Below are positions 19,228-29,652 of a DNA stretch of 64,000 nucleotides, in pieces; the first letter of the stretch is position 1; each line of letters opens with the position of its first letter. The notes beneath the pieces are model-generated. The model ran no database searches and was not told where the DNA came from. It was given only the letters and a program-made list of their open reading frames with translations. The position numbers and the translations under genes were made by a program. This stretch comes from CBDHFQ01 sp965262565 (lineage in GTDB: Bacteria > Bacteroidota > Bacteroidia > J057), in assembly GCA_965262565.1 (NCBI GenBank), contig CBDHFQ010000012.1, positions 1 to 64,000 of the forward strand, given 5' to 3'.

Positions 19228-21633
19228 ATGAAAAAACAGCTAAAGAATAAAATTGCCTACAAACATTCGCTTACTTCTACTGCTAACAATCAAACAAAAG
19301 ATAAATACGCTATCATCGGAGCAGGACCTTCAGGATTAGGTACTGCCAGATGTTTTTTAATGAATCATATCCCTTTCGATGGGTATGAGGGAGCATCAGA
19401 TGTAGGAGGGCTTTGGAATATTAACAATCCTCATAGTACGGTGTACGAATCTGCACATCTTATTTCCTCAAAAAAGATGACTGCTTTTGAGCACTTTCCT
19501 ATGGGACAAGAGGTAGCAGATTATCCTAGCCACAACGAAATTTGTTCTTATTTTAAAGAATACGCTCGACATTTCCATCTATATGATCATTTTCGATTTC
19601 AAACCAAAGTGGAAAAACTGGAACCTTTGGAGGATGGTTGGCAAGTGAGTTTACATAATGGAGAAAAATTCATTTATAAAGGAGTAGTTATTGCCAATGG
19701 TACTTTATCTAAACCGAACATACCGACATTTTCCGGAAAGTTTGATGGGGAAGTACTGCACTCATCATCCTATAAAAGTGCTGAGATATTTGAAGGAAAA
19801 AGGGTCTTGATTGTTGGGGCAGGAAATAGTGGTTGTGATATAGCTGTAGATGCTGTACATAGAGCTAAAAAAGTGGACCTGAGTGTGAGGCGAGGGTATC
19901 ATTTCGTCCCAAAGTATATATTTGGTAAGCCCACGGACGCTATCGGAGGAAGATTTACCCTTCCCCGACCCATCAAACAGAAGGTAGACAGCCTAATTTT
20001 AACGTGTTTTACTGGCAATCCTCAAGCATTTGGTTTTCCTGAACCTGATCACAAACTGTATGAATCACATCCTATCGTTAATAGTTTAATTCTTCACCAT
20101 TTGGGGCATGGAGATATTTCTATTAAGCCAAATATTAAGAAGCTGGATGGGGATAAGGTGATGTTTGAGGATCAAAGCTTCGAAGCATATGATCTTATTC
20201 TATATGCGACGGGGTACAAACTGGATTATCCTTTTATTGATCCGGCATATCTCAACTGGTCCGGGCAAAAGGCTCCACAGCTATTTCTGAATATTTTTCC
20301 CTCTCAACATCACAATTTATTTGTCATTGGTATGCTTGAGGCTACAGGCCTTGGGTGGCAAGGGAGGTATGAGCAGGCAGAATTGGTGGCTCGATTTATT
20401 CACCATAATGAATTAAAGACTAAAGAGGCGGCGGCTTTCATTCAAAAGAAACAAGGAAAAATGCCAGATACGAGAGGAGGGTATGATTACTTACCCTTAG
20501 AGAGAATGTCTTATTACGTTCATAAGGATACGTATAAAAAGCAAATCAAAGAGCATTTACATTTACTTGGGGAAGAATCGATCAAGGAAAAGGTCCAACA
20601 GAATAATATTTCCCTCAGATTATTGACAGAACACTTGGAATCAGTCAGGTGGAAGAAAGCTCATCGTGTACTAATAACGGGAGCGAATGGATATTTGGGC
20701 AAGCAATTAGTAGAAGAACTGGCTTCTGGTAAATATAACCCTGAAAGTACTAATATGGGAATTGTTGCATTAGATGTAAAGCCAGTTGCTGATGAAGATA
20801 AGGTCAACGAAGTAGTATATGTGCAGGAAGATATTCGTTCAGGGAAATTAGAAGATATGCTAAAACGCCATCAAATTGATACAGTAGTTCACCTTGCTGC
20901 TATTGTAGCTCCTGATCCCAAAAGTGATCCAGGCTTAGAATATGAAATAGATGTGGAAGGGACGGCTAATGTGTTAGAGGCGTGTATCCGATCAAAAGTG
21001 AAGCGGATTGTCATTACTTCTAGTGGAGCAGCTTACGGTTATTATAAAGATCATCCTAAATGGATAACAGAAGAAGTACCACTGAGAGGTAATGATTCAT
21101 TTTCTTATGCTAAACATAAAAGAATAGTGGAGGAGTTGCTTGCTGCTTATAGGATGAAGCATCCGGAGCTAGAGCAGGTCATTTTTAGAGTAGGTACTAT
21201 TTTAGGAGAGAATACTCATAATAAAATTACTGCTTTTTTCGATAGAGCATTGATTCCAAGAGTGTTGGGAGCAAAAAGTCCATTTGTATTCGTTTGGGAT
21301 AAAGATGTTATCCAATGCTTAATTCGCGCCATTGATACGAATCAAACAGGAATTTTTAATGTAGCAGGAGATGGAAGTGTAAGTGTAAAAGAAATATCCA
21401 GGATGATGCATAAAAGGTGTCTTGCTCTACCTGCCTGGCTATTTCGGGGAATTTTCTATGTAACAAAGCGGCTTAACAAAACGAGGTATGGAGCAGAACT
21501 AGTACACTTTCTTCAATACAGACCTGTATTATCCAACAGAAAGCTAAAAGAGGTTTATAATTATGTGCCAACTCTCAGCTCTCGGGAAGCCTTACAATTA
21601 TACGTTCAAGCGAAAGCTGATAAGAATTCATAA
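19228..21633 (+). CDS. Flavin-containing monooxygenase fused to extended SDR epimerase/dehydratase
   Basis: An 801-aa two-enzyme fusion. Residues about 25-450 are a flavin monooxygenase: FAD motif IIGAGPSGLG (30-38), the FMO/BVMO signature FDGEVLHSSSY, NADPH motif VGAGNSGCD (near 196) and the late LYATGYKLDYPF segment. Residues about 478-795 are an extended short-chain dehydrogenase: LITGANGYLGK (near 481), VVHLAAIV, TSSGAAYG and the catalytic YAKHK with Tyr627 and Lys631. FMOs oxygenate small N-, S- or keto substrates; extended SDRs act on nucleotide sugars, sterols or hydroxy compounds. The coupled reaction is unknown. No stop or frameshift separates the halves, so the fusion looks genuine. 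Confidence 0.88.
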   Translation: MKKQLKNKIAYKHSLTSTANNQTKDKYAIIGAGPSGLGTARCFLMNHIPFDGYEGASDVGGLWNINNPHSTVYESAHLISSKKMTAFEHFPMGQEVADYPSHNEICSYFKEYARHFHLYDHFRFQTKVEKLEPLEDGWQVSLHNGEKFIYKGVVIANGTLSKPNIPTFSGKFDGEVLHSSSYKSAEIFEGKRVLIVGAGNSGCDIAVDAVHRAKKVDLSVRRGYHFVPKYIFGKPTDAIGGRFTLPRPIKQKVDSLILTCFTGNPQAFGFPEPDHKLYESHPIVNSLILHHLGHGDISIKPNIKKLDGDKVMFEDQSFEAYDLILYATGYKLDYPFIDPAYLNWSGQKAPQLFLNIFPSQHHNLFVIGMLEATGLGWQGRYEQAELVARFIHHNELKTKEAAAFIQKKQGKMPDTRGGYDYLPLERMSYYVHKDTYKKQIKEHLHLLGEESIKEKVQQNNISLRLLTEHLESVRWKKAHRVLITGANGYLGKQLVEELASGKYNPESTNMGIVALDVKPVADEDKVNEVVYVQEDIRSGKLEDMLKRHQIDTVVHLAAIVAPDPKSDPGLEYEIDVEGTANVLEACIRSKVKRIVITSSGAAYGYYKDHPKWITEEVPLRGNDSFSYAKHKRIVEELLAAYRMKHPELEQVIFRVGTILGENTHNKITAFFDRALIPRVLGAKSPFVFVWDKDVIQCLIRAIDTNQTGIFNVAGDGSVSVKEISRMMHKRCLALPAWLFRGIFYVTKRLNKTRYGAELVHFLQYRPVLSNRKLKEVYNYVPTLSSREALQLYVQAKADKNS

Positions 21634-21777
21634 TTCAGTAATTTTCCCGGATTAATTTTACATTTTTGGTAAAAAGCATTAGTTGATATCCATAAATTTG
21701 ATTTATTTTGCACCGGATATTACGTTGGATAATTCATCTAAGTAAATTGTTTTGAATTCATTAAGAACTTTCGGGCT

Positions 21778-22086
21778 ATGAGCATTAAGAAAAAGCAGTT
21801 GAAAAGTAAGCCAGTGTGTAAAGTGACTTTTAAAGTGCCTAAGACAGTTGCAAATGGTGCGCAACAAGTATATCTCGCTGGAGATTTTAATGACTGGGAT
21901 ACCAAAGCTACCCCAATGAAGGGATTAAAAGGTGGTGATTTCACAACTACGGTAGATTTAGAAGTAGGACGTGAATATCAGTTCCGTTATTTAATCGATG
22001 GTAAAAGCTGGATTAGCGAGCCAGAAGCTGATAAGCAAGTACCTAATCCGTATGGTGATGGTGAAAACAGCGTACTAATCGTATAA
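21778..22086 (+). CDS. Small CBM48 (isoamylase N-terminal / AMPK glycogen-binding type) protein
   Basis: A 102-aa protein consisting almost only of one E-set/CBM48 domain. The signature QQVYLAGDFNDWDTKATPMK matches the glycogen-binding loop of AMPK-beta and branching enzymes, followed by GREYQFRYLIDGKSWISEPE and the ending NPYGDGENSVLIV. It lacks any catalytic domain or signal peptide, so it should bind glycogen or a related alpha-glucan in the cytoplasm, or act as a partner subunit. Stand-alone copies are widespread in Bacteroidota. The basic N-terminus (SIKKKQLKSKP) is a short tail. It is a single gene ended by the hairpin at 22245-22278. Confidence 0.88.
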   Translation: MSIKKKQLKSKPVCKVTFKVPKTVANGAQQVYLAGDFNDWDTKATPMKGLKGGDFTTTVDLEVGREYQFRYLIDGKSWISEPEADKQVPNPYGDGENSVLIV

Positions 22087-22244
22087 CACCTTATCAATAA
22101 ATTATTTTTGCTCTTTCTATTTAGTGATAACCACTTATTTGCTTTAAATAAGTAGGGTTAGATATAGTTTTATTGGTATATATCGTCCTTGTTCTTATGA
22201 TGATGATCATCATAAAGATATATTCCTGACTTTAATTCATTAAG

Positions 22245-22278
22245 AAAAGAGGATACTTAAAGATGGGCATCCTCTTTT
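22245..22278. terminator. Bidirectional terminator between convergent genes
   Basis: AAAAGAGGAT (22245-22254) pairs with ATCCTCTTTT (22269-22278) around a 14-base loop. The A and T ends of the stem allow it to work in both directions, for the CBM48 gene (plus) and the glycine-zipper gene (minus). Confidence 0.7.
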
Positions 22279-22302
22279 GACAGTATAGTGTTATTTTTGA
22301 AT

Positions 22303-23004
22303 TTACTCGGGATTGTTCTCCGAATATTTATCATCTTCCAATATTTGTTCTTCGTCCCCTTTACCGAAAAAATCTTCGCCAACTGATTTTCCTAACACAG
22401 CCCCCCAATAGCTTCCTAACATACCTCCAAGCATAGAACCAAATGCTGTTCCTGCCCCTGGTACTGCTGATCCTACTACAGCACCTAATGCTGCACCACT
22501 TACAGACCCTACATTTTGTGTAGTATTTACTTTATAATCTCTTTCCTTCAATTGACCACTAAAGTATAAATAGGTATCTGTTCCTTGATCAACGATTCCA
22601 AACGCTATAGCTGTAAATGTATGACGACCAATACGTTTAGCAATGTCCAAGCCCAGTCTTCTACCTACTACCTCAGCTGTTTTCCTAATTGTTAAAGCTG
22701 CAGTCGTTTTAGCTCCTGACTTTAAAGCTGAAGAAGCACCCCGATGGAAAACCTTAACGACAAACTCTTTTGAGTTTATATTTCCATCTTCCAGCTCATC
22801 CAACTGAACATTTCCCTCTTTTGTCATCTCAGCTATACCGGTGGCAAGGGCATTTGTAAGCGCCTGGATAGCAATATCATTAGCAGCACTCGCTGAAGAT
22901 ATTCCCTTAGCAAGATCTTCCGAAATTTCAATATTTATGATTCGTTTCTGAGTGGGGCTTACAGAGGCTGTTGATATTAATTCCCTATTAACTTTCATCT
23001 GCAT
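22303..23004 (-). CDS. Glycine-zipper protein of unknown function
   Basis: A 233-aa protein without a signal peptide. The first 130 residues look helical and soluble (IEISEDLAKGISSASAANDI; SALKSGAKTTAALTIRKTAE). From about residue 165 a long Gly/Ala-rich hydrophobic hairpin follows (SVSGAALGAVVGSAVPGAGT, then FGSMLGGMLGSYWGAVLGKS), the pattern of a two-helix glycine zipper. The tail is acidic. Glycine zippers occur in membrane-associating proteins, including pore formers and some effector toxins, but no toxin family is recognised. The gene is isolated; the symporter at 23166 is divergent from it. Confidence 0.7.
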   Translation of the reverse strand: MQMKVNRELISTASVSPTQKRIINIEISEDLAKGISSASAANDIAIQALTNALATGIAEMTKEGNVQLDELEDGNINSKEFVVKVFHRGASSALKSGAKTTAALTIRKTAEVVGRRLGLDIAKRIGRHTFTAIAFGIVDQGTDTYLYFSGQLKERDYKVNTTQNVGSVSGAALGAVVGSAVPGAGTAFGSMLGGMLGSYWGAVLGKSVGEDFFGKGDEEQILEDDKYSENNPE

Positions 23005-23165
23005 AAAATCTTGTCTATGAACTGATTATCACAAAGTCACTCGCAATCTATAATCAGACTACTTTATAAAATAGCAAATTAGTTTTAAAATTAAAAACTA
23101 ATTGATATACCTTGTATTTACGATGATCTTCTATTTCGGTTAATCTTATTCAATATTATTGATAA

Positions 23166-24521
23166 ATGGTCATATATAGGATGTATGCTGTAGGGTTTAT
23201 TCTATTAATGATCCTAGTGGGAGGATATGCCAATACTTTTTTAAAAGATTCAAAGGATTTTTTTGTCGCTGGACATAGGCAATCATCTGGTCGAGTATCA
23301 ATGAGTTTGGTAGCTACAATTTTAGGTAGCTCTTCAGTAATAGGTGGAATTGATTTAGCTACGACCTCAGGCTGGTCAGCAGTATGGTTTTTATTTTCGG
23401 GAATTATTGGGATGATGTGCTTATTACCTCTAGCCAAATATGTGAGGAGATATGCCAAGTACACCTTGCCTGAAATGTTGAAAGATTGGTATGGAGAAGA
23501 AATTTACCAGCTCAGTTCTATTATTATAGCCATATCATGGACAGGAATTATTGCTGCCCAAATTATAGGTGCAGCTAATGTGTTTCAAATCATGCTTGGC
23601 ATTTCTTATCCTATTTCAGTTGGTCTAGCCACTTTCATTATCATCCTCTATACCGTCCTGGGAGGTCAACTTTCCATTATACATACAGATGTCATTCAGG
23701 CAATATTGATTATATTGGGAATTACAGGACTTTCCTTTTGGCTAGGATATTATGAAGCTATCCCCCTTTGGCAGCAGGGTTTGCCTTCTTTCCCTTTTCA
23801 TGAAGAATTTACTTTCCTTGATTTTTGGGTTATTTTATTGACCTATGGAATTACTTTTACTGTAGGAGCAGATATTTATTCCAGATTGTTTTGCACTAAA
23901 GATGAAAGGGCTGCTGAGAGAGCTGTTGGTTTAACTATTCTGATTCTTCCCCTGGTAGGATTGAGTTTGACATATATCGGAGTTGCTATTCATACCATAT
24001 ATCCAGCATCTCCCTGGGGAAATGGAAGTTCATTTATCTATTTTGTAGGCAATCACTTCTCTCCCTATATAGGCGGGCTGAGTTTAGTGATTATTCTTTC
24101 CGCTGTACTTTCCTCCGCAGATACCACTTTACTTACGGCATCTGCCATTATCTCAGGATTACTAGGGCAGGATTTACGTCAATTAAGTTCGCTTAGAGTA
24201 ACCCGATGGATAATAGTTGCCGTTGGGCTGTTGAGTGCTGTTATAGCTATACTTTTACCATCGATTATTCAAGCCCTTCTATTGGGGTTAACTGTTTTTA
24301 GTGGGGCTTGTATTGTTCCTACCTTGTTAGGGCTCTTAGGTTATCGATTTAATCCTATAAAAATCAGATGGGCAATAATATCAGGTGGAATGTTAGCGCT
24401 ATCTGGCAAGTTATTAGGAATATTTTGGGGATATGGTAATATGGGTAATACTATTATTATCAGCGCATTTGTCGTAAACTTTCTGGTATTATGGTTGATG
24501 CCTGCTAAAACTACATCTTAG
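23166..24521 (+). CDS. Sodium:solute symporter (SSS family)
   Basis: A 451-aa protein with about 12-13 hydrophobic helices, typical of the SSS family. The N-terminus carries KDFFVAGHRQSSGRVSMSLV, the usual substrate/sodium site lead-in, followed by LGSSSVIGGIDLATTSGWSA. Helix 9-like LVIILSAVLSSADTTLLTAS contains the conserved Ser-Ser-Ala-Asp group that helps bind sodium. It should import a small organic solute (for example a sugar, proline or carboxylate) with sodium. The substrate cannot be predicted. The gene stands alone and ends at a bidirectional terminator at 24541. Confidence 0.9.
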   Translation: MVIYRMYAVGFILLMILVGGYANTFLKDSKDFFVAGHRQSSGRVSMSLVATILGSSSVIGGIDLATTSGWSAVWFLFSGIIGMMCLLPLAKYVRRYAKYTLPEMLKDWYGEEIYQLSSIIIAISWTGIIAAQIIGAANVFQIMLGISYPISVGLATFIIILYTVLGGQLSIIHTDVIQAILIILGITGLSFWLGYYEAIPLWQQGLPSFPFHEEFTFLDFWVILLTYGITFTVGADIYSRLFCTKDERAAERAVGLTILILPLVGLSLTYIGVAIHTIYPASPWGNGSSFIYFVGNHFSPYIGGLSLVIILSAVLSSADTTLLTASAIISGLLGQDLRQLSSLRVTRWIIVAVGLLSAVIAILLPSIIQALLLGLTVFSGACIVPTLLGLLGYRFNPIKIRWAIISGGMLALSGKLLGIFWGYGNMGNTIIISAFVVNFLVLWLMPAKTTS

Positions 24522-24540
24522 CATAAACTAAATAAATATA

Positions 24541-24576
24541 ACAAAGACTGCTCACAAATATACAGGCAGTCTTTGT
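24541..24576. terminator. Bidirectional terminator
   Basis: ACAAAGACTGC (24541-24551) pairs perfectly over 11 bp with GCAGTCTTTGT (24566-24576). It sits between the convergent symporter gene (ends 24521) and the giant repeat gene (ends 24635) and probably stops both. Confidence 0.7.
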
Positions 24577-24634
24577 CATATTAAGTTAAATCAACAAGTG
24601 GCGAATGCAATGAGGATAGGTGTGAATGTGTGGA

Positions 24635-27600
24635 TCACCTGTCGACTAAGATAATCTCTATCCTTCTATTTTCTTGTAATTCACTTTCTGTCGATTCATC
24701 ATTTAACGGTTGAGTATCATCAAATCCCTTAAATGTCATTCGATTGGCTGAAATTCCTCTTGGGATCAGTTTGCGATAAATACATCTGGCTCTAATAGCA
24801 GACAGAGGGATACCATCTGGGGCAAACTGACCTACATACTGCTGCTTCTCTGACTTATTTCTGTGTCCTCTGATTTCAATGGATAAACCAGGATAATTAC
24901 GCATTAATTTTGCGAGCTTGTCAAGTTGGGGATAAGCCTTTTTATTTAGTACATGAGAATCGAAAGAAAAATAGGCGTTATCCATTATAAATGGATCAGA
25001 AGGAATCTTGTTTCGGTTAGTAGGGTCAGCAAGGAAATTAGCCATTTTTCCCTCCATTGTATTGGGGTTGAAATTCAATGCAGCTGCATCAGGACCCAAT
25101 AAACTGCTATTTGAATCTTCCTCTTCCTCTCCTCTGCTATTTCCTGCTCCTGAAGCGCCTTCGGTCGTATTATCAGGAACAGCTACCACTCCCGAACCAC
25201 TGGCAGACTCTTGTGCGCTTAGATCATTTGTTCCTTCTTCAGTCTCAGGATCACCAGCTGTAGCATTAATATTTTCCTGGGTTGAGTCGCTTGATAATGA
25301 ATCAGCTACTATAGGTACAGGTTGATTATTTTCTATTTCCCCTTGTGCTGAATCGCTTACAGGTGGAACGCCTCCTCCATTATTACAACTTCTTAACAGG
25401 AACATTAAGGCGAGCAATAATAGGAGAAGTAAAAGTAACCACGGCCAATTTCTACTGAGCCATCCGGGACTGTCCTCTGATACAGCTGCAGGTTTAGTTT
25501 CTTCTGCAGGAGGTACAGTAGACAGGTCTGTGCTATCATCTTCTGTAGGGAGTGCAGGAGGAGTGTCAGGAATGATTGCTGGTAATCCAATGGCACTTGC
25601 TAAAGGAGTAGCTTTAGTTTTAAACCAAGCAATATATTCATCCATTTGGGATCTTGAGTCGAAGAATCTACTCCGCCCCAAGGGTCTTGCCTGATCATCT
25701 GTTAAAATGAAATAGTGTTGCCCATCTTCCGTGTGTGGGATGAATTGGCCTGATTCTGCATAAGTGGCTACTTCTCTAATGGCATAATCCCTGTCATCGG
25801 CAGTTGTATATCCCTGGCTATATAATAAGCCATTTCCATTTTCATCATTTAGTTGGAAGAAATAGGGATCAGTATGATCAAATTCAAATTTTTCAAAGCC
25901 TTCACCATCGGTAGTGCCTTTTCTTCCTAGTAAATATCCGCCTACTAAGGCGCCTGCCCCAAGTAGAACTCCAGTATCTGTCTCCTCTGTTTCTTCCTGA
26001 TCTTGATCACCCGTTTCATCTTCGATCTCAATTTGTTCTTCGGCTTCATCCTCTACAGAAGAATCAATTTCTTCTACAGGTTCTTCCAAAATTTCATCGG
26101 ATACATCGTATTGATCAGCGTAAGAAGGCGCAGCATGTTGGAATTGATATATATACTTATTTGCCTCTTCTGGAGACTTAAAGTATCCTGTTCTTCCTAA
26201 TTCTCTCCCATCGTCACTCAACAAAATATAATAGTATCCATAATCATCTTCCAGCAGTCGGTATTGACCATTGTCCGCAAATCTAATACTATCTTTTAAT
26301 GCTTCATCTCTTTCGTTTTCCGATCCGTATCCCTGGCTAAAGAAAAATGGATTTCCATTATCATCGTTGTATTGGAAGTAATATAGTCCATCTTCTTCTC
26401 TAACATATGGATCATATCCAGGATTCCCAGAGAAAGACTTTTGTCCCAGATAGTATCCGCCAACTAATAATCCTGTTCCTATAACAGCATCTGAGGCATC
26501 TCCGGATGGTGAGGAAGCCTCTTCCTGTTCAGGAACTTCCTGGCCTATTTCTACTTCATATCGATCTGCATAATTGGGAAGCCCTGAAATGAGATAGCTT
26601 TTATATAGATCAGCATTTTCAAGCGTATCGAAATAAGCGGTTCTCCCTAATTCCTTTCCGTTTGTATCCCTTAGAATGTAGAAGTAGCCATTATTATCCT
26701 GATTGAGTTCATAATCGCCAAATTCTGCAGCCCTTATAGTTGCCCTGATAGCTTGATCTCTATCTTCTTCAGAGAAATAACCTTTACTAAAGAAATAGGG
26801 ATTACCCTCATTGTCATTATATTGGAAATAATATAAGCCATCTGCTTCCCTGTAATAAGGATCGATGCCTTCCTGACCGCTGTAACTTTGATAGCTGAGA
26901 AAGTAGCCATCTACCAATTCTCCTTTTTCATTTTCCTCATCAGATGTGTCGTGTTCTTCTATGGTATCCTCTGTATCGGAGTGAATAACTTCTTCTTGGC
27001 CGGGATCTCCTTCTATGTCAGCTTCACTTTCATTAAATACTACGCCATAATCTTTAGCAAAGGCAGGAACGGCGGATTGGAAAGCGAATAAAGCAGCTTG
27101 AGCATCTTCAGCATTGTCAAAATATCTCGTTCGCCCTAATTCTTCTCCTTGCTCATTATGTACTGTATAATAATGACCTCTATCATCCTGGTGCTGCATA
27201 AAAGAGGCTTCAGAAGGACTATATTCAATCATCCATCGGATATCGTCATCTCGTTCTGAGTCGGTATCATTACTTCTACTGTAAAAGAATGGTTTTCCCT
27301 GTGCATCATTGAAGTAATAGTAATATAAGCCATCAAGTTCATCCTGGTAGGGGTCAAAACCGAGGCGTTGTGAATATGATTGGGGATTTAAATAATATCT
27401 TCCTGCTATATATTGATCGTCATTCTGAGATGATTGACTTTTTCCATCTGCAGGACTCTTCTCATCCTCTAACCGTTCATATCTTTCAATGTAGGCCGGC
27501 AGTTGTGCTTGGAACCCTTGCAGGAGATTGGCGGCTTCTTCTTCCGACTCAAAGTAACGAGTTCTTCCTACTTCCTCTCCCTCCTGATTGTAAGTAGTGT

Positions 27601-28510
27601 AATAGAACCCCCGCTCATCTTGTTGAAGAATGAACGAAGCGTTAGAAGAGCCATTGACTACCATCCAGCGGATATCATCATCTCGTTCGGAGGAGGTATC
27701 ATTACTTCTGCTGTAAAAAAATGGCTTTCCATCCAGGTCATTGATATAATAGTAAAATAGACCATCTAGCTCATCCTGATATGGATCGAATCCCGCCTCT
27801 TGAGAATGTGATTGAGGATTAAGGTAATATCTTCCTGCGATATACTGATCGTCATCCGCTGAAGGAAGATCTACCCCATAATATTCAGCAAATTGTGGGG
27901 CTTGTTCTTTGAAGTAGCTTACCGCATTTTCAACTTCGTCTTTTGAGGTAAAACTTTTACTTCGAGCTATTTCCTGCCCATTTGGAGCTAAAATGACAAA
28001 GTAAAATTCTCCGCTTTCTTCTTTTTCAACAATATTTTCTCCAGTGCTATTCCTAATAACGGATCGGATACCATTATCTCTTGCTTGAGCAGAAGTATAT
28101 CCTTCACTGTATAGAAGAGGATTCCCATCGCTATCATTAAAATGGAAGTAGAATTCACTATTTTTTTCACTTTTGAAAGGCTCAAAACCTGATTGACCCG
28201 ATGTACTATGTTGAGTGAAGTCGTATTGATCGATAATAGACGCTCCAGGCGTAGGGGTCGAAGTATCTAATTGTATACGAGCTTGCTCAGGTAAATCTGT
28301 TTCAGGAACGTTATAGGTAGTAGCATAAAAAGGAGATCTCTGTTGTAAATAAGCAATAGCATTATCCCTTTCTTCTTCATTATCAAAGTATTTACTTCTT
28401 GCAATTTCCTGCTTATTTCCTGCCAGTAAAGTGAAGTAATACTTATCATCTTCCTGATGGCGCAGATAGCGCTCCTCTAAAGAAGCGTTTTTAAGACCGA
28501 TCTCAATCCA
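24635..28510 (-). pseudogene. 3' part of giant YegP-repeat/OmpA gene, separated by a 1-base frameshift
   Basis: This frame is open from 28510 to the stop at 24635. It has no proper start: the first Met (27664) is in the middle of a repeat, and repeat sequence continues upstream of it without a stop. It encodes the end of one YegP-like module and about six more (with YYFQYNDNEGNPYFFSKGY and ELGRT-type halves), acidic linkers and hydrophobic Gly stretches (LVGGYYLG). After these come a Leu-rich transmembrane segment (WPWLLLLLLLLLALMFLLRS), a low-complexity acidic linker and a C-terminal OmpA-like domain. That domain has IEIRGHRN where most have GHTD or GYTD, so the diaminopimelate-contacting Asp is Asn, and ends with NRRIEIILVDR. 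Restoring one base near 28494 joins it to 28477-31230. Confidence 0.8.
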
Positions 28511-29652
28511 TTATCTCTTCCGGCTGGAGCTTTATAACCTTCACTGAATAAAAAGGCATTTCCTTCGGGATCATTGAAATGAAAATAGTGTTCCTGGTCC
28601 TTATCACTCTTGAAGGTTTCAAATCCTGGAAGCTGGGAAGTAGAAGCTTGCGAGAAATCGTACTGATCTACTACTCTCTTTGAAGGTGTAGGAGTGGAAG
28701 CAGCGAGAAAAGCTATAGCTTGCTCGGGTAAATCTGTTTCAGGAACGTTATAGGTAGTAGCATAAAAAGGAGATCGCTGTTGTAAATAAGCAATGGCATT
28801 ATCTCTTTCTTCTTCATTATCAAAGTATTTACTTCTTGCAATTTCCTGCTTATTTCCTGCCAGTAAAGTGAAGTAATACTTATCATCTTCCTGATGGCGC
28901 AGATAGCGCTCCTCTAAAGAAGCGTTTTTAATGACCGATCTCAATCCATTATCTCTTCCGGCTGGAGCTTTATAACCTTCACTGAATAAAAAGGCATTTC
29001 CTTCGGGATCATTGAAATGAAAATAGTGTTCCTGGTCCTTATCACTCTTGAAGGTTTCAAATCCTGGAAGCTGGGAAGTAGAAGCTTGCGAGAAATCGTA
29101 CTGATCTACTACTCTCTTTGAAGGTGTAGGAGTGGAAGCAGCGAGAAAAGCTATAGCTTGCTCGGGTAAATCTGTTTCAGGAACGTTATAGGTAGTAGCA
29201 TAAAAAGGAGATCGCTGTTGTAAATAAGCAATAGCATTATCCCTTTCTTCTTCATTATCAAAGTATTTACTTCTTGCAATTTCCTGCTTATTTCCTGCCA
29301 GTAAAGTGAAGTAATACTTATCATCTTCCTGATGGCGCAGATAGCGCTCCTCTAAAGAAGCGTTTTTAATGACCGATCTCAATCCATTATCTCTTCCGGC
29401 TGGAGCTTTATAACCTTCACTGAATAAAAAGGCATTTCCTTCGGGATCATTGAAATGAAAATAGTGTTCCTGGTCCTTATCACTCTTGAAGGTTTCAAAT
29501 CCTGGAAGCTGGGAAGTAGAAGCTTGCGAGAAATCGTACTGATCTACTACTCTCTTTGAAGGTGTAGGAGTGGAAGCAGCGAGAAAAGCTATAGCTTGCT
29601 CGGGTAAATCTGTTTCAGGAACGTTATAGGTAGTAGCATAAAAAGGAGATCT
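28283..29652 (-). repeat. Three near-identical 438-bp tandem repeats inside the giant gene
   Basis: The same landmarks recur at a spacing of exactly 438 bases, e.g. GATCTA at 28665, 29103 and 29541, and GCGCAGATAG at 28897 and 29335 (and at 28460, one base closer because of a deletion). Each unit codes for 146 aa: one YegP-like module plus linker. Copies differ at only a handful of positions, mostly silent, so the duplication is recent or kept uniform by recombination. Flanking modules are much more diverged. Confidence 0.92.

Noticed and set aside
27664..27664. Met at 27664 as a separate gene start
   Set aside because: Repeat modules continue in the same frame upstream to 28510, so it is an internal Met of the split giant gene.
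28283..29652. Tandem repeats as a CRISPR array or insertion sequence
   Set aside because: The unit is 438 bp of coding sequence in frame, without spacers or transposase.
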